A stretch of 64,000 nucleotides of DNA from Methanobacterium formicicum DSM 3637 (GTDB lineage: Archaea > Methanobacteriota > Methanobacteria > Methanobacteriales > Methanobacteriaceae), in assembly GCF_000302455.1 (NCBI RefSeq), contig NZ_AMPO01000001.1:506092-570091 (forward strand), written 5' to 3'. Both the position numbers and the translations under genes were made by a program. Below are positions 59,274 to 64,000 of this stretch, piece after piece. Every line of letters starts with the position of its first letter. Within the stretch, counting starts at the first letter, position 1. The notes under the pieces were generated by a model. It did not search any database, had not been told where the DNA came from, and was given only the letters and a program-made list of their open reading frames with translations.

Positions 59274-60710
59274 ATGAACTATCCTCAAATATTGCGAGAA
59301 AAACCTGTTTTATTACTATTGATCCCGGCTTTAGCCGCATTTTTCATAGCACTGATTCCTACCCTAAAGTATCAATGGCCATTGGGTGGGGATATTTTTT
59401 ATCATGTTCATCTGGCTAAACTTTACATGGAACAGGGACTGGTTTACTGGGATCCCTTAACATCCGCACCATACGGGCGTCCTATTTTTTATCCCCCTAT
59501 TTTTCATTTGTTATTGCTTTCAGTGGGCCTTATCTTCGGGGACATGTTCACTGCAGCCCGGGTTTTACAACCAGTACTAACTCTGTTCTTATTTTTATCC
59601 TTTGCTTATGTAGCATACAAACTTTACGAAAGTGTCTTGGTAGGGGTTACTGCAGGATTCTTTATATTTTTCAGTGTGGTTTTCCAGAGATTTATTCTAC
59701 CTGGCCCTGAAAACCTGGCCCTCATACTGTTTCCCCTGGTTATCTATGGATTCTATCTTTCCACTCAAAATAAGAGCTATAAATATGCTTCAATATCGGG
59801 CATCATTGCAGGAGTGGTATTTTTAACCCACATGTTATCAGCTTCCTTTCTTGTTCTAGTATCATCTATTTACGCTATTTTAATCAGCTTAAAGGATAAA
59901 TCGATTTTAAAATACTGGCTGGTATTTGTTGTTTCCACCCTCCTGGTGGCATCTATCTGGTGGGCACCATTACTACTTAAATATGGTCTTGTTTTCAATT
60001 CAGGTGGAGATTCTCCATACCTGGTGAGTTTGTTAAGTTATCCCAAGTTTTTCGGTGTTTTAACACTCCTGTTCGCATTTTTCGGTGCTATTAGAATGAT
60101 TAAAAGAAGATCCAGGCAGGATATTCTGATCTTAATTTCTTTAATATCTATTTTACTGGTTAGTAACCTGAATTATCTGGGAGTACCCATCCTAAGTAAT
60201 CGTTTTTTAACATTTGCCCTTTTTCCCCTGGTAGTTATGGCGGGGGTGGGAGTTAAACACTTAAAAACTGTAATTGACCAAAAAAACATCTCCCAAAATT
60301 TTTACGCTATTTTCATAGCCTGTGTATATGTTTCATCGGTTATGATTGGGTATTCCATGCTGGCTGATGTTGACAGTGGCTTTTTATGGTTAAGAGCCTC
60401 GGATGGTGAACTGGATATTGCAGAATGGTTCCAGGAAAACGGTGACAAAAAGGGCGTGGTAGTAGCCTATAACTTCAGAGATCCGTTTATAGTAGCTATA
60501 AGCAGACAACCAGTAGCAACAGGGGGTTATGGTCAGGGAATAGTACATACTCTTGATATCCAGAAGTATGCTGATGGTGGGATGAATCAATCCGATTACA
60601 TAAAAGATAATGTGGGATATGTAGTTCTCCCTTCAGGTATGAATGCTCCACCGTATACTACACTGGCATATAAAAACAGCTATTATCAAATATTCACTTT
60701 CAACAGATGA
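59274..60710 (+). CDS. Polytopic membrane protein, probable glycosyltransferase (paralogue 1)
   Basis: This 478-residue protein has about ten to eleven membrane helices and begins with a PMT/GT-C-like luminal loop: GGDIFYHVHLAKLYMEQGLV, then YGRPIFYPPIFH. The Asp-x-x-x-His pattern in the first outer loop resembles GT-C oligosaccharyl or mannosyl transferases, but I cannot name a family with certainty. An outer C-terminal domain (~385-478) contains the conserved SRQPVATGGYGQGIVHTLD. A paralogue lies at 62.5 kb, with a PIG-L deacetylase between them. Likely in surface glycan assembly. Confidence 0.72.
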   Translation: MNYPQILREKPVLLLLIPALAAFFIALIPTLKYQWPLGGDIFYHVHLAKLYMEQGLVYWDPLTSAPYGRPIFYPPIFHLLLLSVGLIFGDMFTAARVLQPVLTLFLFLSFAYVAYKLYESVLVGVTAGFFIFFSVVFQRFILPGPENLALILFPLVIYGFYLSTQNKSYKYASISGIIAGVVFLTHMLSASFLVLVSSIYAILISLKDKSILKYWLVFVVSTLLVASIWWAPLLLKYGLVFNSGGDSPYLVSLLSYPKFFGVLTLLFAFFGAIRMIKRRSRQDILILISLISILLVSNLNYLGVPILSNRFLTFALFPLVVMAGVGVKHLKTVIDQKNISQNFYAIFIACVYVSSVMIGYSMLADVDSGFLWLRASDGELDIAEWFQENGDKKGVVVAYNFRDPFIVAISRQPVATGGYGQGIVHTLDIQKYADGGMNQSDYIKDNVGYVVLPSGMNAPPYTTLAYKNSYYQIFTFNR

Positions 60711-60723
60711 TAAATGGATTTAA

Positions 60724-60750
60724 GGAGATTAAACTTAAATCTCCCTTTTT
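60724..60750 (+). terminator. Terminator after polytopic paralogue 1
   Basis: GGAGATT (60724-60730) pairs with AATCTCC (60738-60744), loop of seven, followed by CTTTTT. Confidence 0.6.
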
Positions 60751-60879
60751 AAGTAATCTGCCTACAGAACAATCCTTATTTAATATGATCTAGATAATCC
60801 GGAATCAGCTAATCAAGTGTCCGTTTACGTTAGATATTTTTATTTACTTTCTATTTCAAGTTACCTTACTTTAGATATT

Positions 60880-62313
60880 TCAAGCTACCTTAAGCTCTCT
60901 CCAGGCAGATAAGTCCATCAATTGCCCATTTTTATCATTGACATCGGTGTTCATCATCAAAAAGGATACATTCTTAAAAATATTCAGGGGTATCTTCAAC
61001 ACCAATATGTTGCCCTGGACTTCAGCTGTGGCATTATTTTCAGGCTGGAGGTTGTTAACAGATTTTTTTTCATAGACTGCAGTACCATTTTGAACTTTAA
61101 CATCCAAGCGTTTGAATTGTCCATTTTCCAGTAATCGGAAATGGTACTGGTAAATAAGTTCCCCATTGATTTGGTGAGTGGAGTTTATTACAATGTAACA
61201 GTTTTCATTATCACGTGCTACTCTCACTGAACTCATTTCATCAGAAGTTTTTAGGGTTTTGGTATTATAATCATACCTCACATCTTCAAATGAAGATGAA
61301 GGCATTCCTGTCTTTGTAAAATTCGTAGAACTGATTATTTGGGCGTTAACTGTTTGTGGAATAATGAATAGTTCATTAGTCCTGATGAAAGATTTCAAAT
61401 AACCCTTGGTGAGGGAAAGGGGAAGTCCATAGGAGTTAACGGCTTCTTCTTTTGCTTTTTCTTCATCTGAAGTTAGTGGGGTCTCAATCCAGCTAATATT
61501 CTGGCTCTGCAGTTCTTGAGGGGGTGTTAAGTTGAGGGAAGGCTGATAATTGGGAGGTGAAGGCCATTTAGTCCCTCCCTTATGAACCAGATAGGTGTAG
61601 ATCGTTCCTTTGAAGTTGGTTGCAGCTGCAGAATACATTACAAATGCATTGGTGGCCCAGTGGTCACGATGTTCATCCAATCCATCTGGAACAATGATGA
61701 TTGTGGGTTTAAAATCATTCATTATCTGTTTCAAGTTTTCCGCAACATTCGATCCAGTGTAAGTGACGTTTGGTTGGTAGGTGAAATTGTAAGGAGAATG
61801 ATCGAAATGATTGAAGGGTGTGTTGCTTTGATATGGTTTATCAGGATCCCAGTAATCCTCAAATAGAAATCTGAGGCCAGTATCAGGATAACCCAGAAAA
61901 ATGATGTTGCTGGTATTGACTCCCAATTTACTCAGGGCACTGGTAGTTTCCTGGTACCTTAATTCTGCAATTCCCGTGGAATTGCTTTTGTTACTTTTTT
62001 CAAGATACTGAGACAGTTCATCTGGTGTGGCTGCACTGCTCCCGTCAGTCATCACCACCACCATAACAGTGGCATTCAAATCTCTGGCCCTTTTAATCAA
62101 ACCTCCAGCAGCAAGTGATTCATCATCGGGGTGGGGAGCAAAAACCAGGATTCTATCATTACTATGAATTTCAGGCATTTGAGCGTATCCGGGGGTATTC
62201 AGATAGGTTAAAAATAAACAGATTACACTAATAATCGCGATTAAACCTAAAACAATTAAAAAGAGTTTTTTAAGGTTTGACTTTGGAGAAGATTGAGGTG
62301 AATTGGTAGTCAT
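60880..62313 (-). CDS. Membrane-anchored PIG-L/LmbE-type deacetylase
   Basis: This 477-residue protein has an N-terminal membrane anchor (LFLIVLGLIAIISVICLFL) and a PIG-L domain at ~45-290. The zinc and catalytic motif is APHPDDESLAAGG (60-72), and DEHRDHWATN supplies the second part. Family members de-N-acetylate GlcNAc-type sugars. A C-terminal beta-rich domain of ~170 residues follows (VRVARDNENCYIVINSTHQI), possibly carbohydrate-binding. The catalytic domain should face outside. Neighbours suggest it edits surface glycan. Confidence 0.85.
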   Translation of the reverse strand: MTTNSPQSSPKSNLKKLFLIVLGLIAIISVICLFLTYLNTPGYAQMPEIHSNDRILVFAPHPDDESLAAGGLIKRARDLNATVMVVVMTDGSSAATPDELSQYLEKSNKSNSTGIAELRYQETTSALSKLGVNTSNIIFLGYPDTGLRFLFEDYWDPDKPYQSNTPFNHFDHSPYNFTYQPNVTYTGSNVAENLKQIMNDFKPTIIIVPDGLDEHRDHWATNAFVMYSAAATNFKGTIYTYLVHKGGTKWPSPPNYQPSLNLTPPQELQSQNISWIETPLTSDEEKAKEEAVNSYGLPLSLTKGYLKSFIRTNELFIIPQTVNAQIISSTNFTKTGMPSSSFEDVRYDYNTKTLKTSDEMSSVRVARDNENCYIVINSTHQINGELIYQYHFRLLENGQFKRLDVKVQNGTAVYEKKSVNNLQPENNATAEVQGNILVLKIPLNIFKNVSFLMMNTDVNDKNGQLMDLSAWRELKVA

Positions 62314-62483
62314 ATCCGGTACCTTTAATCCTTTTTCTTAGCTTTATATAATGATTGTTAATAAAATTATTTTTAAATTAATCCTGACCCAAGTTATTTA
62401 TGTTTAAATCAATAACTTCCAATTAAATACTCTCTAAAGTTTACTTTACTATTGTACTGTTCATCATCCTCACAGGTGTGCTA

Positions 62484-63950
62484 ATGGAATATGAAAAAAT
62501 AACTAAAAATAAGTCTGTTCTGTTACTTTTGATTCCTGCCATTCTGGCATTCATCATTGCTCTTATTCCCACTTTAAAGTACCAGTGGCCCTTAAGCTGG
62601 GATATATATTACCATGTTCACCTGGCCAAGCTTTACATGGAACAGGGACTCACCTTCTGGGACCCTTTAACCTATGCACCATTTGGCAGGCCAATCTTCT
62701 ATCCTCCCTTGTTCCATTACCTCCTTGCGGCATTAGCAGCCCTTTTGAAAGCTGATCCATTCCAGATCGCCCGTTATCTTCAACCAGTTTTTGCATTTTC
62801 CCTGGTTTTATCATTCACCTACGTTACCCGCCAGTTTTACAACTTAAGGGTGGCCCTACTGGCTGGATTTTTCCTGTTTTTTACATCAGTATTCCACCGG
62901 GCCATGTTACCATTACCTGAAACTCTGGCTTTAATCTTCTTTCCCCTGGCGGTTTACTTTTACTACCGTGCATTGGAAGGTGATGATCATAGATTTGCTG
63001 TTTTAGGGGGTATTATCGGTGGATTAATGATGTTAACCCATAACTTAACTGGATTAATAATGCTGGGGGTGGTACTGCTTTTCACATTATCACTCAAACT
63101 GCGGAAGGATAAGGTGGATTACTCCTCATTAGGAATATTCCTGGGATTTACCCTCATAGTGGCTGCGTTATGGTGGCTTCCCCTATTGATCCAGTATGGA
63201 TACACTTTCCACAACCCTCAGGCAGTTTTCCAGGGTCCGGTAGAATATTTAATCATTTTGGCCAAGACATTAGGAGTTCCAGCCCTGATATTTGCTGTTT
63301 TGTGGGTAATTATTCGGATTAAAGGATTTAAAGAAAATAGTATGAAAAGATGGGCTGAAAAATTGTCCCGAAAGGATATTTTAATAATTACCTGGACTTT
63401 ATTCCTGTTAATATTAAGTAATGCGTATATTTTGGGATTTTCCATACTCATAGATCGAATACTGAATTTTGCAGTCTTTCCAGTGATGATTATGGCTGCA
63501 CTGGGCTTGGAATACATCCACACCTGCAGTACCAAACCAAGTTACGAAAAAATATACAAAGTTCTAATTATCATTTTAATTATCTTTGCAGTTTGTTCAG
63601 GATTATTTTATGCCCTATCTGTAAAACCAATGGTCACTGACTCTCAAAGAGATTTAGCCCAGTGGTTTGCGGACAATGGGGATGGTAAGAGTGTGGTCAT
63701 GTCCATCACTGAAGGCCTTGATCCGGTGATTGTCTCGGTATCCAGGCAACCAGTTTCCACAGGGGGTTACCAGCCGGGCATGGTTAAAGTCCTTGATCGA
63801 AACCTTTACTACAGTGGAAATTTCACAGAAGAAGATGTAAAAAGGGATAATATTGGATACTTTGTAGAACAGTCTCCGATATCTCATCCGGGTTATTTCA
63901 CTCTGGTTTACCAGAACAAAGATTATAAAGTCTGGAGGGTAGATATTTAG
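62484..63950 (+). CDS. Polytopic membrane protein, probable glycosyltransferase (paralogue 2)
   Basis: This protein (488 aa) is a paralogue of the gene at 59.3 kb. Shared segments include ALIPTLKYQWPLSWDIYYHV, HLAKLYMEQGLTFWDPLTYA and SRQPVSTGGYQPG. About eleven membrane helices precede an outer C-terminal domain. GTG at 62478 is possible, but AGGTG overlaps it and serves ATG 62484. Differences concentrate in the middle helices, so substrate may differ between the two. Complete in the window. Confidence 0.72.
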   Translation: MEYEKITKNKSVLLLLIPAILAFIIALIPTLKYQWPLSWDIYYHVHLAKLYMEQGLTFWDPLTYAPFGRPIFYPPLFHYLLAALAALLKADPFQIARYLQPVFAFSLVLSFTYVTRQFYNLRVALLAGFFLFFTSVFHRAMLPLPETLALIFFPLAVYFYYRALEGDDHRFAVLGGIIGGLMMLTHNLTGLIMLGVVLLFTLSLKLRKDKVDYSSLGIFLGFTLIVAALWWLPLLIQYGYTFHNPQAVFQGPVEYLIILAKTLGVPALIFAVLWVIIRIKGFKENSMKRWAEKLSRKDILIITWTLFLLILSNAYILGFSILIDRILNFAVFPVMIMAALGLEYIHTCSTKPSYEKIYKVLIIILIIFAVCSGLFYALSVKPMVTDSQRDLAQWFADNGDGKSVVMSITEGLDPVIVSVSRQPVSTGGYQPGMVKVLDRNLYYSGNFTEEDVKRDNIGYFVEQSPISHPGYFTLVYQNKDYKVWRVDI

Positions 63951-64000
63951 ATGTAGCAGTTATGTTAATTAATCATCCCTAGATCGATTAGTTATGTTAG

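Overview
The window looks like a chromosomal segment of a nitrogen-fixing hydrogenotrophic methanogen of the order Methanobacteriales, most likely a Methanobacterium. It carries formylmethanofuran dehydrogenase genes, a methanogenesis marker 8 protein, the archaeal nitrogen regulator NrpR, archaeal TATA boxes, and a giant surface protein ending in pseudomurein-binding repeats. The DNA is AT-rich. No CRISPR array, insertion sequence or rRNA was seen. One intron-containing tRNA-Met is present.

Layout: (1) 0-2.2 kb, the end of a formylmethanofuran dehydrogenase operon (C and B subunits). (2) 2.2-4.2 kb, an orphan molybdopterin oxidoreductase. (3) 4.4-13.4 kb, a complete minus-strand nif operon, nifH-nifI1-nifI2-nifD-nifK-nifE-nifN-ferredoxin-NifX/NifB-like-ferredoxin. 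It has an NrpR operator and TATA box in front and a hairpin terminator behind. (4) 13.7-16.6 kb, a FecCD/BtuCD-type ABC importer; a second, orphan binding protein lies at 25.6 kb. (5) 16.8-33.7 kb, a secretome island: small DUF11 membrane proteins, three paralogous PKD/DUF11 surface proteins, a 1517-residue wall-binding protein, an FmdE-family protein, and an ExbB-like/DUF2149 (ExbD-like) pair. (6) 34.9-40.5 kb, a tungstate-type TupABC importer, a Mop molybdopterin/oxyanion-binding protein, an FwdF-like polyferredoxin and two almost identical ferredoxins. (7) 40.7-44.6 kb, trmO, nrpR and glnA, the last with its own NrpR operator. (8) 44.8-57.4 kb, mostly housekeeping and signalling: ThiF/MoeB-like, small membrane proteins, tRNA-Met, marker 8, CBS, ThiC, glutaredoxin plus ferredoxin-thioredoxin reductase/rubredoxin fusion, an HTH regulator, a sensor kinase lacking its phospho-acceptor His, DNA ligase, an OB-fold protein. 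(9) 57.4-64 kb, surface glycan genes: flippase-like protein, GT2, two paralogous polytopic proteins and a PIG-L deacetylase.

How it fits together: nitrogen control (NrpR, GlnA, NifI1/NifI2, nif) and Mo/W handling (uptake, Mop, Mo/W enzymes) share one neighbourhood. The most interesting unexplained signal is a palindrome, CGATATG-N10-CATATCG, whose spacer is the TATA box. It sits 34-39 bp before tupA, the FmdE-family gene and both ferredoxin genes, and in front of a DUF11 gene. Related palindromes precede two of the big surface proteins. I infer a metal (W/Mo) regulon that links the importer, formylmethanofuran dehydrogenase accessory proteins and part of the secretome; its regulator is not identifiable here.
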